Source: Paucisalibacillus globulus (GTDB lineage Bacteria; Bacillota; Bacilli; Bacillales; Amphibacillaceae). From it: DNA of 64,000 bases. Shown here piece after piece: positions 47,427-59,858 of the stretch (the stretch's first letter is position 1; every line of letters begins with the position of its first letter). The notes below the pieces were generated by a model. That model made no database searches. It was not told the origin of the DNA and saw only the letters and a list, made by a program, of their open reading frames with translations. Location of the stretch: NCBI RefSeq assembly GCF_900184735.1, contig NZ_LT855395.1, forward strand, positions 248,001-312,000, written 5' to 3'. The position numbers and the translations under genes were made by a program.

Positions 47427-48338
47427 ATGGAGCGGAATACGGATCGTTTGGGGATTGTTTTTGCAGTTGGGGCTTATGTGCTTTGGGGATTTTTGCCGAT
47501 TTATTGGAAGTTTATTGATTATGTCCCAGCCGGTGAGATCCTGGCACACAGGATTTTATGGTCATTTGTTTTTATGGTGGCCATTGTATTAGTAGTCAGA
47601 AAGTGGCCTGGCTTTATTCACGAATGCAAACTAATCTTGAAGGATAAAAAGAAATTTATTAGTATCACGATGGCTTCCATTGTTATTAGTATCAACTGGC
47701 TTACTTATATTTGGGCAGTCAATAGTGATCATGTTCTACAGGCAAGCCTTGGTTACTATATTAATCCATTAGTTAGTATTATACTTGCAATTATCGTACT
47801 GAAAGAGAAACTAACGAAAAGCCAGACCGTGTCGGTTATTTTAGCGGGGATGGGTGTTCTTTATATGACGTTTAGTTATGGTGTTTTTCCATGGGTATCT
47901 CTCTTACTGGCTGTTACATTTGCATTATATGGCTTATTTAAGAAGGTTGTAGATATTCCTGCCATGTACGGACTAACCATTGAAACCATGATCATCACAC
48001 CAATTGCCTTACTTTATTTATTCTTCTTGCCTGAAAACACATTCTCATTTCAATCGATTGGGACCACTGAGAATATTATCTTAATGGGAGCTGGTGTCGT
48101 GACAGCCATTCCGCTTCTCTTATTTGCAAGTGGAGCAAAGCGAATTCCATTAGCAATGGTAGGATTCTTACAATACATTGCTCCAACTTTAATGTTATTA
48201 ATTGGTGTCTTTATTTACCATGAAACTTTCTCAACAGAACATCTTATTTCATTCGGGTTAATCTGGTTGGCTTTACTAATTTACTTAGGTTCCATTTACC
48301 GATTCCCCATTCGAAAATTGAAAAATGTCGAACAATAA
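47427..48338 (+). CDS. rarD: EamA family transporter RarD
   Basis: 303-residue drug/metabolite-superfamily transporter with ten membrane helices and two EamA repeats. RarD markers are GAYVLWGFLPIYWKFIDYVPAGEIL at the N-terminus (two adjoining motifs), HRILWSFVFM, SINWLTYIWAVNSDHVLQASLGYYINPL and IPLAMVGFLQYIAPTLMLLIGVF. Named after chloramphenicol sensitivity in other bacteria; the physiological substrate is unknown. GAAGGG lies 5 bases before the ATG. Single gene, followed by the S-box promoter without an obvious terminator. Confidence 0.9.
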   Translation: MERNTDRLGIVFAVGAYVLWGFLPIYWKFIDYVPAGEILAHRILWSFVFMVAIVLVVRKWPGFIHECKLILKDKKKFISITMASIVISINWLTYIWAVNSDHVLQASLGYYINPLVSIILAIIVLKEKLTKSQTVSVILAGMGVLYMTFSYGVFPWVSLLLAVTFALYGLFKKVVDIPAMYGLTIETMIITPIALLYLFFLPENTFSFQSIGTTENIILMGAGVVTAIPLLLFASGAKRIPLAMVGFLQYIAPTLMLLIGVFIYHETFSTEHLISFGLIWLALLIYLGSIYRFPIRKLKNVEQ

Positions 48339-48351
48339 ATTTAAATAACGG

Positions 48352-48380
48352 TTGACATTTCATTTTGGAACCGATAGTAT
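48352..48380 (+). promoter_or_regulatory. SigA-type promoter of the metY-metX-hom operon
   Basis: Perfect TTGACA at 48352-48357, 17-bp spacer, TAGTAT at 48375-48380; an overlapping TATAAT at 48378 would need a 20-bp spacer. The riboswitch begins about 25 bases later. Confidence 0.7.
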
Positions 48381-48407
48381 AATACTCAATAATTTAAATA
48401 TTTAAAT

Positions 48408-50330
<1,923 letters not shown>

Positions 50331-50351
50331 CAATTAATAGGAGGGCTAATT

Positions 50352-51398
50352 TTGATTAAAAACATGTATAAGGAAACGAACAAGATTGAAATTGGCCCGC
50401 TCCTATTAGAGAATGGAGAATCAATTCCTGTAGTTTCCATGCAGTATGAACGAGTTGGACCTGTAAACGCACCAATCATCTTAGTATGTCATGCGCTTAC
50501 CGGCAATCATTTAGCTGTTGGCAGCGAGGACCAACCAGGTTGGTGGAGTGGCCTTATTGGGAAGAATAAATCCATTGATACTACTGATTTTCAGATTATT
50601 ACATTCAATGTACTTGGTGGGTGTCATGGCTCAACAGGGCCTACTTCAATAAATCCAAAAACCAAAGAACCTTATCGGACTGACTTCCCTAACATATCTA
50701 TTCGTGACATCGTTCAGGCTCAGTTCCTGGCACTAAATCAAATGAATGTGAGCAAGCTATATGCCGTTATTGGTGGCTCACTTGGTGGAATGCAAGCATT
50801 AGAATGGGGCCTCATTTATCCTGATTTTGTCGAAAAGATGGTAGTACTTGCTGTTACCCCAACTCTTTCTGATTATGGAATTGCTTTTAATCACATTGCC
50901 GAACAAGCAATCACACGTGACCCTGCTTGGCAAAATGGTAATTACCCATCCCCTATTCCTCTTCAAGGATTAGAAATCGCTAGAATGATAGGTATGGTTA
51001 CGTATCGTAGTGCAGAGCTATTTACAGAACGATTTAATCGGACTAAAACGGATAATAAATTCTCAGTGAATTCCTATTTAGATTACCAGGGCAAAAAATT
51101 AGTAAAACGTTTTGACCCGAATAGCTATCTATATTTATTACAAGCGATGGATACACATGACATAGGTCGAAATCGCGGCGGATGGAAAGAAGCTTGTAAA
51201 AAGTATACTTGTCCCATACTAACGTTAAGTTTTGAACATGATCTAATCTATGAACCAAACGTAATCGCTGAATTTGCAGAATGTACTCCAAACAGTACGT
51301 ATCATCATGTCCAAACAAAATTTGGGCATGATGGCTTTTTAACGGAGTTTGAAAAATGGAGTTGGACGATTAATGAATTTCTAAATCATAAGGAGTGA
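50352..51398 (+). CDS. metX: Homoserine O-acetyltransferase (MetX)
   Basis: Forms the O-acyl homoserine used by MetY. 348 residues with the alpha/beta-hydrolase triad: Ser143 in GGSLGGMQALEWG, Asp297 in EHDLIYEPN and His326 in KFGHDGFL; HALTGNHLAVG is the oxyanion region. Start is TTG 50352 with AGGAGGG 6 bases upstream; an in-frame ATG four codons later has poorer spacing. It follows metY by 21 bp and precedes hom by 4 bp. Acetyl rather than succinyl use is assumed from the metY partner. Confidence 0.93.
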   Translation: MIKNMYKETNKIEIGPLLLENGESIPVVSMQYERVGPVNAPIILVCHALTGNHLAVGSEDQPGWWSGLIGKNKSIDTTDFQIITFNVLGGCHGSTGPTSINPKTKEPYRTDFPNISIRDIVQAQFLALNQMNVSKLYAVIGGSLGGMQALEWGLIYPDFVEKMVVLAVTPTLSDYGIAFNHIAEQAITRDPAWQNGNYPSPIPLQGLEIARMIGMVTYRSAELFTERFNRTKTDNKFSVNSYLDYQGKKLVKRFDPNSYLYLLQAMDTHDIGRNRGGWKEACKKYTCPILTLSFEHDLIYEPNVIAEFAECTPNSTYHHVQTKFGHDGFLTEFEKWSWTINEFLNHKE

Positions 51399-51402
51399 TG
51401 AT

Positions 51403-52410
51403 TTGAAGAAAAAAATCAAGATTGCATTACTTGGGTTTGGAACAGTTGGAAAAGGAATTTATTACAGTTTGAAGAATCATCCGAAACGAATTAGCAAGAC
51501 AATTGGTTTTGAGATTGAAGTTGTTTCTATCGTTGTAAAACACTTAGAAAAGCACCAGGATTTTGAAGATAATAAACTGATCACAACTGATTTCGAGACG
51601 GTTATTCAAAACCCTGAAATCGATATTGTATTAGAAGCAATTGTCGGCAAAGAACCTGCCTTCAGCTATTTATCCCAAAGTATCAAAGCCGGCAAACATA
51701 TCATTACAGCCAATAAAGAAATGTTTGCTCATCATGGCGAGGAGTTACTTGAACTCTCCCAGAAACACGATGTCAACATTGGCTTTGAGGCTACAACTGC
51801 TGGTGGAATACCCGTTATTAATACAATTGGAAAACTGTTTCAGTTTAATGAAATAAAAAAAATCACCGCAATATTAAATGGAACATCCAATTACATCTTG
51901 ACCCAAATGCGTGTACAGAAGCTTCCATTTAATATTGCACTGAAGCAAGCACAAGAGTTAGGCTATGCAGAAGCAGACCCTACGAATGATATCGAAGGTT
52001 ATGATTCGTTTTATAAGCTTATGATTCTAGGCCAACTAATCTATGGTAAACAACCGGATTGGAGTAGTGTTAATCGGGAAGGTATCGTGAATATAACAGC
52101 TAAGGAGATTGAGGATTATAATCTTGAAGACAAACGAATTAAACATATAGCATCATTAGAATTACAAGATAATACCCTCACAGCAAGTGTTAAGCCAGTT
52201 GTTATATCTTCAGAACATCCATTGTACTCTATCGAAGGGGTTGAAAATGCAGTTGTGATAGAAGGAGATGTTGTCGGGCAAATTACCCTTTCAGGTCCAG
52301 GAGCAGGAGCATTTCCCACAGCAAGCGCTATGTTAGAGGACTTATGCTTGATTCTCCAATCTGAACGAAGTACTACCTCATCCCCTATTTTGGCTAAGGC
52401 TATTTTGTAA
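51403..52410 (+). CDS. hom: Homoserine dehydrogenase, short form without ACT domain
   Basis: Reduces aspartate semialdehyde to homoserine. 335 residues: NAD(P)-binding GFGTVGKGIYYSL at the N-terminus, ITANKEMFAHHG with the catalytic-region Lys, ATTAGGIPVINT, LNGTSNYILTQM and AEADPTNDIEGYDSFYKL. It ends after the catalytic domain, about 95 residues short of Hom proteins with a C-terminal ACT domain, so threonine feedback is probably absent. Start TTG 51403 with AAGGAGTG 6 bases upstream. Being under the S-box, it looks like a methionine-dedicated paralogue; a second, threonine-linked hom elsewhere would be expected. Confidence 0.93.
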   Translation: MKKKIKIALLGFGTVGKGIYYSLKNHPKRISKTIGFEIEVVSIVVKHLEKHQDFEDNKLITTDFETVIQNPEIDIVLEAIVGKEPAFSYLSQSIKAGKHIITANKEMFAHHGEELLELSQKHDVNIGFEATTAGGIPVINTIGKLFQFNEIKKITAILNGTSNYILTQMRVQKLPFNIALKQAQELGYAEADPTNDIEGYDSFYKLMILGQLIYGKQPDWSSVNREGIVNITAKEIEDYNLEDKRIKHIASLELQDNTLTASVKPVVISSEHPLYSIEGVENAVVIEGDVVGQITLSGPGAGAFPTASAMLEDLCLILQSERSTTSSPILAKAIL

Positions 52411-52420
52411 GAGATTGTTT

Positions 52421-52442
52421 ATAGACTGGTGCCGGAGCGGTA
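52421..52442. repeat. Possible remnant of the MITE-like family
   Basis: ATAGACTG followed directly by GTGCCGGAGCGGTA joins a terminal-repeat-like start to the arm end GCCGGAGCGGTAG of copies A and C. Only 22 bp, so chance is possible. Confidence 0.35.
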
Positions 52443-52510
52443 ACGTTTCACAATCCCGCTTTATTGAATAGCAACATACTTTACACAATCAGCCTTTGTT
52501 GGTTAATCCC

Positions 52511-52540
52511 AAGCGCCTTTATGAGGCGTTTTTTTCTTTT
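52511..52540 (+). terminator. Intrinsic terminator of metY-metX-hom
   Basis: AAGCGCCT / AGGCGTT hairpin with a short loop and seven T. Confidence 0.82.
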
Positions 52541-52684
52541 ATATGACAAATTGTTAATCCACTTTTAAAACTCATCAAAATTGGGTATACATAATAAAAT
52601 CAGTAGATTTATGTTTTTACCACACATACATTATAGTAACGAGCGCAATTTAAAGATATAAACTACTCGCATAGGTGTGTTCAA

Positions 52685-53572
52685 ATGACAAAAAAGACAA
52701 TCATCATGACCTTCATTTCTATTTTTATCATTGTCTTAGGGATTGGAATATATAACTTTCAGCGCCAGGAAACCTCCCCCCTACATCCTGATTCAGAGAA
52801 CCATACAGTTATAGATGAATCTAGTGAACAAGACGAGACCTCAGAAACAAAAGATGAAACCAACGAAAAGCCTAGTACACCTGCAGCAGAATTATCAAAA
52901 GAATTTTCAATGGCTATTCAAAATACAATCAAATTCTTCTCTGGAAATAATACGAAAATTGTAGCGATTGGTGATTCATTAACGCAAGGTGTAGGGGATA
53001 GTACGGAGCAAGGTGGGTTTGTGGGGATTTTAGATAACCATATTAATCAGAACAAAAAGATAGCAACATTCGAAAACCTTGGAAAACGTGGTAATCAAAC
53101 CACTCACCTAATAAAACGTATAGAGGATCCAGATATTAAGAAGTCACTGAAAAATACAGATATTGTCCTGATTACTATTGGTGCCAATGATATCATGCAA
53201 GTAGCTAAAGAAAACTTCGCTGATATGACCTATGATATTTTTGCAGCAGAGAGAATAAATTATGAGGGGCGGCTTCATACAATTCTTTCCACTATAACTA
53301 ATCTAAATCCTGATGCTTCTATTTATCTAATTGGATTCTACAATCCATTCCAGCAATACTTTGAGCATATTAAAGAGCTCGATATGATTGTAGACGACTG
53401 GAATAATACAAGTAAACAGGTTGCCGACGTTTATGGAGCCACATTTATTCCTACAAAGGATTTATTTACGAATGAAGAAGCTAACTTATTTGCTGATGAT
53501 CATTTTCATCCAAATAAAAACGGATATCAATTAATTGCTGAAAGAATATTAGACTATTTAGTTGTAGATTGA
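52685..53572 (+). CDS. Membrane-anchored SGNH/GDSL hydrolase (YpmR-like)
   Basis: 295 residues: one N-terminal anchor (about 5-24, IIMTFISIFIIVLGIGIYNF), an acidic Ser/Thr/Glu linker to about 70, then the SGNH domain outside the cell. Blocks: GDSLTQGVGD (nucleophile Ser), NLGKRGNQT, ITIGANDIM and DDHFHPNKNGY (Asp and His). Esterase or lipase acting on envelope lipids or acyl groups is likely; substrate unknown. A YpmS-like gene follows 20 bp downstream, as ypmR-ypmS in B. subtilis. Confidence 0.85.
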   Translation: MTKKTIIMTFISIFIIVLGIGIYNFQRQETSPLHPDSENHTVIDESSEQDETSETKDETNEKPSTPAAELSKEFSMAIQNTIKFFSGNNTKIVAIGDSLTQGVGDSTEQGGFVGILDNHINQNKKIATFENLGKRGNQTTHLIKRIEDPDIKKSLKNTDIVLITIGANDIMQVAKENFADMTYDIFAAERINYEGRLHTILSTITNLNPDASIYLIGFYNPFQQYFEHIKELDMIVDDWNNTSKQVADVYGATFIPTKDLFTNEEANLFADDHFHPNKNGYQLIAERILDYLVVD

Positions 53573-53592
53573 AACAATAGAAGGTGAACAGG

Positions 53593-54228
53593 TTGGAAAA
53601 CAATAAAAAAAATAAGAATAAGTGGAAGAGATATTTTTATACGCTTCTCCTTTTAAACATATCCGTACTACTTATTATTGGGTTACTCATTTTTTGGCCT
53701 GTTAATCAGTCCGTAGTTCCTTTTTCAGAACATGATGCAACCCATGAGAGTTCTGAATTTATTATCAGAACGACAAAAAAGAATTTAAATGAGCTGATCA
53801 ATGCATATATGTATGAATATCTAAAGGACTCCAAGCACCAATATCGTGTTTCTTTAGAGGAGGATGTTCATTTAATAGGAGAATTACCAGTCTTTTCTAC
53901 TACCGTGCCAATCCAAGTTCATCTGGAACCCATTGTTCAAGACAACGGGGATGTCATCCTAAAACAGAAGTCAATATCATTGGGTTTAATGGAATTACCT
54001 AACAAAAAGATTATGGAGTATATGGATAAGTACTTACCAGTTCCAAAATGGGTTTCTATTAATCCAGAAGAAGAAGAGATTTATGTAGCCGTTACCCAGA
54101 TGGATATAAAAAGTAACTTCCGAGTAAGTGTGGAGCAAATGGATTTGGAAGCAAATAACTTAGCCTTTAAACTAAATGTACCATATGAGACTTTGGGTAT
54201 TGAGACATTATTAATGAAAGAACAATAA
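53593..54228 (+). CDS. YpmS family protein (DUF2140)
   Basis: About 211 residues. A basic N-terminus (NNKKNKNKWKRYFY), one membrane segment (about 17-38) and an outside beta-rich domain with HEIGELPVFSTTVPIQVHLEP-like strands (region 90-125) and the C-terminal FRVSVEQMDLEANNLAFKLNVPY typical of DUF2140. Function unknown; constant pairing with the SGNH hydrolase suggests the two work together at the outer membrane face. A GTG at 53584 and a TTG at 53593 both open the frame; GAAGGTG spaced 6 bases favours the TTG. Confidence 0.8.
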   Translation: MENNKKNKNKWKRYFYTLLLLNISVLLIIGLLIFWPVNQSVVPFSEHDATHESSEFIIRTTKKNLNELINAYMYEYLKDSKHQYRVSLEEDVHLIGELPVFSTTVPIQVHLEPIVQDNGDVILKQKSISLGLMELPNKKIMEYMDKYLPVPKWVSINPEEEEIYVAVTQMDIKSNFRVSVEQMDLEANNLAFKLNVPYETLGIETLLMKEQ

Positions 54229-54267
54229 AAGGGTCATACCGCCACTTAGGTGAGGTTGACCCTTTTT
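54227..54267 (+). terminator. Intrinsic terminator of the YpmR/YpmS-like operon
   Basis: AAAGGGTCA / TTGACCCTTTTT, with a smaller inner hairpin (CCGCCACTTAGGTG) in the loop. Confidence 0.82.
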
Positions 54268-54295
54268 CGATCGATAGATAAATATAATCTTCTTT

Positions 54296-54907
54296 CTATC
54301 TAACTACAAATTCCTTAAGCTTACGTGAAATAGAATAAATAAATGATTGCTTTGGTAATTCGAGCGTTTCCTCTCGCAACTTGTGCTTGGGATAATCTCC
54401 TAATCTACCTTGAAAGATTAATTGTAATTCTGAGTTTTCTCTGATGTCGGCAGGAGTTACGAAGTTAGTAGGTTTTGATAGTTTAAATGACTTTGTATCT
54501 TTCATAAGCGTAGCAACAAATTGAGAACAGAAGTAAGCATTCTTTCTATTAATCTCAACCTTAAGGGGTATTGCAACTAATCCAATAAAATTATATTTAT
54601 AATCTGAAGCATTTGTTTGAAATACACTTATATGATGTCGAATACTTTCATATTCCTGTTCTGTAATATTTAAGGCATAAACAGCACTCTTGGAGTCCCT
54701 TAGGAAATCGCCTCGAATATCTTCTCGAACAAATCCACCACTAAATGGATTTTTAGGATTAATTCTCCCGAAGCTATAAACCTCTTTCAATTCATGGTCA
54801 AATCCAATGGATACATGATTTAAAGGCTTATTTGTATATAAATTTATCATTCTTGAAAGGTATGTCCCTGTATCAGTAAAGATAAAGTAGATTGTCCTTC
54901 CTCTCAT
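54296..54907 (-). CDS. YiiX/NlpC-P60-like (permuted papain fold) cysteine hydrolase
   Basis: 203 residues. His31 in LNHVSIGFDHELKEVYSFGR and Cys127 in NAYFCSQFVATLM occur in the His-first, Cys-later order of permuted papain-like hydrolases (YiiX/YebB type), which cut amide bonds of peptides or lipids. No signal peptide is evident, so it may act in the cytoplasm. GGAGGGG precedes the ATG. Convergent with the YpmS gene and divergent from the ABC-F gene. The family is inferred from motif order; substrate unknown. Confidence 0.75.
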   Translation of the reverse strand: MRGRTIYFIFTDTGTYLSRMINLYTNKPLNHVSIGFDHELKEVYSFGRINPKNPFSGGFVREDIRGDFLRDSKSAVYALNITEQEYESIRHHISVFQTNASDYKYNFIGLVAIPLKVEINRKNAYFCSQFVATLMKDTKSFKLSKPTNFVTPADIRENSELQLIFQGRLGDYPKHKLREETLELPKQSFIYSISRKLKEFVVR

Positions 54908-55096
54908 GTCTTCCCCTCCACTCAGGCCTTATGCCGAGCATTTCTCTTTTTAAAACAAGTTCATAAACGGATATAACAAAACTTTACCGAAAAACTTACA
55001 ATTATACAAGACAATTTTGCAAAAATCTTTGTTAGAATCATCCAAATAGTCGTAAATCCAGTGTTTTACATTGACGAAACCCCTTAAATTTCGTAA

Positions 55097-56758
<1,662 letters not shown>

Positions 56759-56768
56759 GTTTTTAGGT

Positions 56769-56803
56769 GAACCCCCTGCTTTGGTTGCAGGGGGTTCTTT
56801 GTT
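56769..56803 (+). terminator. Intrinsic terminator of the ABC-F gene
   Basis: GAACCCCCTGC / GCAGGGGGTTC with a 6-base loop and a T-rich tail. Confidence 0.9.
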
Positions 56804-56840
56804 TGTCTTTTTGGTGGGGTGTTCTTTTTGGGTTTGGTTT

Positions 56841-57205
56841 GGGTGCATGTGCTGACTGCGTGGGTGCATTCTTTTCTGTTTTGGGCACATGTGATGGCTG
56901 CATGGGCGCATTCTTTTGCGATTTGGGCACATGCACTGGCTAAACGGGCGCATCCTTTACCATTTTGGGCACATGTACTGGCTAAACGGACGCATCCTTT
57001 CCTGATTTGGGCACATGCACTGACTTGGCGGGCGCATCCTTTCCTATTTTGGGCACATACACTGACTGCGCGGGCGCATCCTTTCCTATTTTGGGCACAT
57101 ACATTGAATAACCGGGCGCATCCTCTCCTATTTTGGGCACATACACTGACTGCGCGGGCGCATCCTTTCCTATTTTGGGCACATGCACTGACTACCAGGG
57201 CTCAT
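56841..57205 (+). repeat. Phased tandem array C: 21-bp register
   Basis: Eighteen GGGYRCAT-type motifs at exactly 21-bp steps from 56841 to 57198 with no slip (56841, 56862, 56883, 56904 and so on). GGGCACAT alternates with GGGCGCAT, giving a 42-bp higher-order unit. The 13-base segments after the motifs alternate between ACACTGACTGCGC-like and CCTTTCCTATTTT-like. It lies between the terminators of the convergent ABC-F and tdh genes. The left flank (56810-56840) is G/T-rich. Long frames through it on both strands are artefacts. Confidence 0.93.
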
Positions 57206-57233
57206 CCTCCAACCACAAATATACTTTTCCACA

Positions 57234-57270
57234 TAAAAAAAGACGCTCTCATCAAATTCGAGAGCGTCTG
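57234..57270 (-). terminator. Intrinsic terminator of kbl-tdh
   Basis: Minus-strand AGACGCTCTCGAA / TGAGAGCGTCT with seven T. Confidence 0.9.
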
Positions 57271-57274
57271 TATT

Positions 57275-58219
57275 CTATTTTAACTTCTCAGCAATCTTCT
57301 CCAGCATATCCTTTGTCATGCTATTGATATCATACTTTGCTTTAAATCCCCATTCCGCTTCTGCTGCGGAGGAGTCTATGCTGTCTGGCCAGCTATCTGC
57401 AATCTTTTGCCTTACTGGGTCGACATCGAATGATATTTGAAATCCTGGGATATGGTGTTGAATTGCTTTTGCAAAGTCCATTGGTTCTGCTGATATCGCA
57501 GAAATATTAAATGCGTTTCTGTGCACTAGTTTCTTAGGGTCTGCTTCCATTAGTTGAACTATTGCTTCTAGTGCATCTGGCATGTACATCATATCCATAT
57601 AAGTGCCTTCTGCAATATATGAAGTATACGCTTTTTGTTTGATTGCTTCATAATAGATTTCTACTGCATAATCCGTTGTCCCGCCGCCTGGAGGTGCTAC
57701 ATAGGAAATTAGTCCAGGGAAGCGCACGCCACGTGTATCTACTCCATAGCGTTCACAATAATAGTCGCAAAGTAATTCCCCTGCCACTTTGTTTACACCA
57801 TACATCGTTGTTGGACGTTGAAGTGTATCCTGTGGCGTTTGAGCTTTTGGTGTAGATGGTCCAAATGCTCCAATTGAACTTGGAGTAAAGAACTGTAAAT
57901 TAAGTTCTCTAGAGACTTCTAATGTGTTTATAAGTCCTCCCATATTGATGTCCCATGCTACTTTAGGCATTTTTTCGGCAGTGGCAGAAAGTAGTGCAGC
58001 TAAATGCATAATCGTATCGACTTGATGTTTTTTTGCAACTTCATATATTCGTTTGTCATCTGTCACATCTACTACTTCATAAGGTCCTTCAGCAAGTTCA
58101 CCCTCTGCTTCACGAATATCAGTCGCGATAATATTACTATGTCCGTAAACGTCTCTTAATTTCGTTATTAGCTCGGAACCGATTTGTCCGCGAGCACCAG
58201 TAACTAGTATTCTTTTCAT
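57275..58219 (-). CDS. tdh: L-threonine 3-dehydrogenase, epimerase-like SDR type
   Basis: Oxidises L-threonine to 2-amino-3-oxobutanoate with NAD. 314 residues of the extended SDR (UDP-glucose epimerase-like) class rather than the zinc-dependent class: [13 protein letters not shown] at the N-terminus, catalytic Ser114-Ser115 region [11 protein letters not shown], Tyr140 and Lys144 in MYGVNK, and [16 protein letters not shown], typical of this TDH group. It follows kbl by 23 bp; the two make glycine and acetyl-CoA from threonine. GAGGGGA precedes the ATG. Confidence 0.93.
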   Translation of the reverse strand: MKRILVTGARGQIGSELITKLRDVYGHSNIIATDIREAEGELAEGPYEVVDVTDDKRIYEVAKKHQVDTIMHLAALLSATAEKMPKVAWDINMGGLINTLEVSRELNLQFFTPSSIGAFGPSTPKAQTPQDTLQRPTTMYGVNKVAGELLCDYYCERYGVDTRGVRFPGLISYVAPPGGGTTDYAVEIYYEAIKQKAYTSYIAEGTYMDMMYMPDALEAIVQLMEADPKKLVHRNAFNISAISAEPMDFAKAIQHHIPGFQISFDVDPVRQKIADSWPDSIDSSAAEAEWGFKAKYDINSMTKDMLEKIAEKLK

Positions 58220-58242
58220 GGCTTTCCCCTCTTTTTAGATGA

Positions 58243-59433
58243 CTAGATTAATCCCATTTCCTTTCCAACCTTCTCATATGCGGCAATTGCTTGGTCTAGC
58301 ATTTCCTTTGTATGAGCAGCAGTAGGCATGTTACGAACACGACCTGTACCTTTTGGAACTGTTGGGAATACGATTGATTTAGCGTAGACACCTTCTTCGA
58401 ATAGACGTTTACTAAATTCTTGTGCAGCCTTTTCTTCACCGATAATACATGGTGTAATTGGTGTCTCGCTTTCCCCAATATTAAATCCTAATTCTTTCAA
58501 ACCAGCTTTTAGGTAATTGCCATTTTCCCATAATTTGTCATGTAATTCTGTGCTTTCCATTAGAATCTCCACGGCTTTTCTACTTGCAATAGCATCTGCA
58601 GGTGATACTGCAGTAGAGAATAAAAATGGACGTGAACGAACTTTTAGCCAATCAATTAGATTAGCTTTACCAGCCACATAACCACCAATTACGCCAATTG
58701 CTTTGGATAGTGTACCCATTTGAAAATCAACTTTATCTTGTAAACCAAAGTGTTTAACTGTTCCAGCACCTTTACCAAGTACACCAGAACCATGTGCATC
58801 ATCCACATAGGTAATTAAATCAAATTCCTCGGCTATTTCTACAATTTCAGGCAACTTAGCAACATCACCGTCCATAGAGAATACACCATCGGTAATCACC
58901 ATAATTTTATTGTATTGTCCTGACTCAACTGCTTCTTTTGCCTTTTGACGTAAATCATCCATATCGGAGTGTCCGAAACGAATAATTTTAGCTCTTGATA
59001 AACGACATCCGTCAATGATGGATGCATGGTTTAATTCATCGGAAAGGATAGCATCATTTTTATCCATAACTGCTGAGATTGCTGCCATATTACAGTTAAA
59101 TCCAGATTGGTACGAAATTACTGCTTCTGTTCCTTTGAACTCAGCTAATTTTTTTTCTAGTTCAATGTGTAAATCAAGTGTTCCATTAATAGTCCTTACT
59201 GCACCTGCACCAACCCCGTGTGAGTCAACTGCTTCTTTTGCAACGGCCTTTAAACGTTCGTCAGTTGCAAGTCCTAGGTAATTATTTGAAGAGAGATTGA
59301 CTACATTTTTTCCGCGAATATTAATGACTGGCCCATTTGCACCTTGAACCGGATCAATTTCATTATATAATCCATTTGCTTTTAAATCCTCAAGATTTTC
59401 ATTTAAAAACTTATCTAAAGTTTTACTACTCAT
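58243..59433 (-). CDS. kbl: Glycine C-acetyltransferase (2-amino-3-ketobutyrate CoA ligase)
   Basis: Cleaves 2-amino-3-oxobutanoate with CoA into glycine and acetyl-CoA. 396 residues of the alpha-oxoamine synthase family: PLP Lys244 in [54 protein letters not shown] and [14 protein letters not shown]. First gene of the kbl-tdh operon. Its unstable product is passed from Tdh, so co-expression matters. A perfect cre site lies 35 bases upstream of the ATG, indicating glucose repression. TTAGGAGGA precedes the ATG. Confidence 0.96.
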   Translation of the reverse strand: MSSKTLDKFLNENLEDLKANGLYNEIDPVQGANGPVINIRGKNVVNLSSNNYLGLATDERLKAVAKEAVDSHGVGAGAVRTINGTLDLHIELEKKLAEFKGTEAVISYQSGFNCNMAAISAVMDKNDAILSDELNHASIIDGCRLSRAKIIRFGHSDMDDLRQKAKEAVESGQYNKIMVITDGVFSMDGDVAKLPEIVEIAEEFDLITYVDDAHGSGVLGKGAGTVKHFGLQDKVDFQMGTLSKAIGVIGGYVAGKANLIDWLKVRSRPFLFSTAVSPADAIASRKAVEILMESTELHDKLWENGNYLKAGLKELGFNIGESETPITPCIIGEEKAAQEFSKRLFEEGVYAKSIVFPTVPKGTGRVRNMPTAAHTKEMLDQAIAAYEKVGKEMGLI

Positions 59434-59467
59434 GATTGAATCCTCCTAAGTTTATAGAGTAACGATA

Positions 59468-59482
59468 ATGTAAGCGTTACCA
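59468..59482. promoter_or_regulatory. CcpA cre site upstream of kbl-tdh
   Basis: ATGTAAGCGTTACCA matches WTGNAANCGNWNNCW at every position and is nearly palindromic. Location just before the ribosome site suggests it overlaps or follows the promoter, so repression. Confidence 0.78.
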
Positions 59483-59668
59483 AGTTGTTCTCCATATTAA
59501 GTTTATCATAATCTATTTTAAATGTTTAGGCTAATAACTAGCTACTTTTTTTCATTTACACGGTATCTACAATAATTACCTTTTATTTTTTAAAAATTAT
59601 CATTGAATCTAGGTATTGCTTTCTATTATACTAGTTTCTAGGGCATATTTATATGGAGGAAGGCAGCT

Positions 59669-59806
59669 ATGAGAAAGCTATTAGTTGTGTTATTTATTAT
59701 GATTATTTTAGGTTTTGGGGTTGTGGGTGTTAATCAACAATTTAACGAACCGGAAGAGGTTATTAAACCTACTAATCCAAATACTATTAATATACATTCT
59801 TATTAA
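59669..59806 (+). CDS. 45-residue secreted or membrane peptide, unknown function
   Basis: MRKLLVVLFIMIILGFGVVG forms a signal anchor, followed by a polar tail of 25 residues rich in Asn, Pro and Glu. Strong GGAGGAAGG site 6 bases before the ATG and a perfect terminator just after the stop support a real gene. It lies between kbl and the LysM/3D gene, on the opposite strand from both. No family is recognised. Confidence 0.6.
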   Translation: MRKLLVVLFIMIILGFGVVGVNQQFNEPEEVIKPTNPNTINIHSY

Positions 59807-59814
59807 AATACTAT

Positions 59815-59856
59815 CAAAAAGAGGAAGCATTCATATGAATGCTTCCTCTTCATTTT
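59815..59856. terminator. Bidirectional terminator
   Basis: Perfect 14-bp palindrome arms GAGGAAGCATTCAT / ATGAATGCTTCCTC; A and T tracts on the two sides serve the small gene (plus) and the LysM/3D gene (minus). Confidence 0.9.
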
Positions 59857-59858
59857 GA

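Noticed and set aside
56819-57283. 154-codon plus-strand and shorter minus-strand frames in array C
   Set aside because: Repeat artefact with tryptophan/histidine-rich monotony, no ribosome site, and overlap with terminators at both sides.
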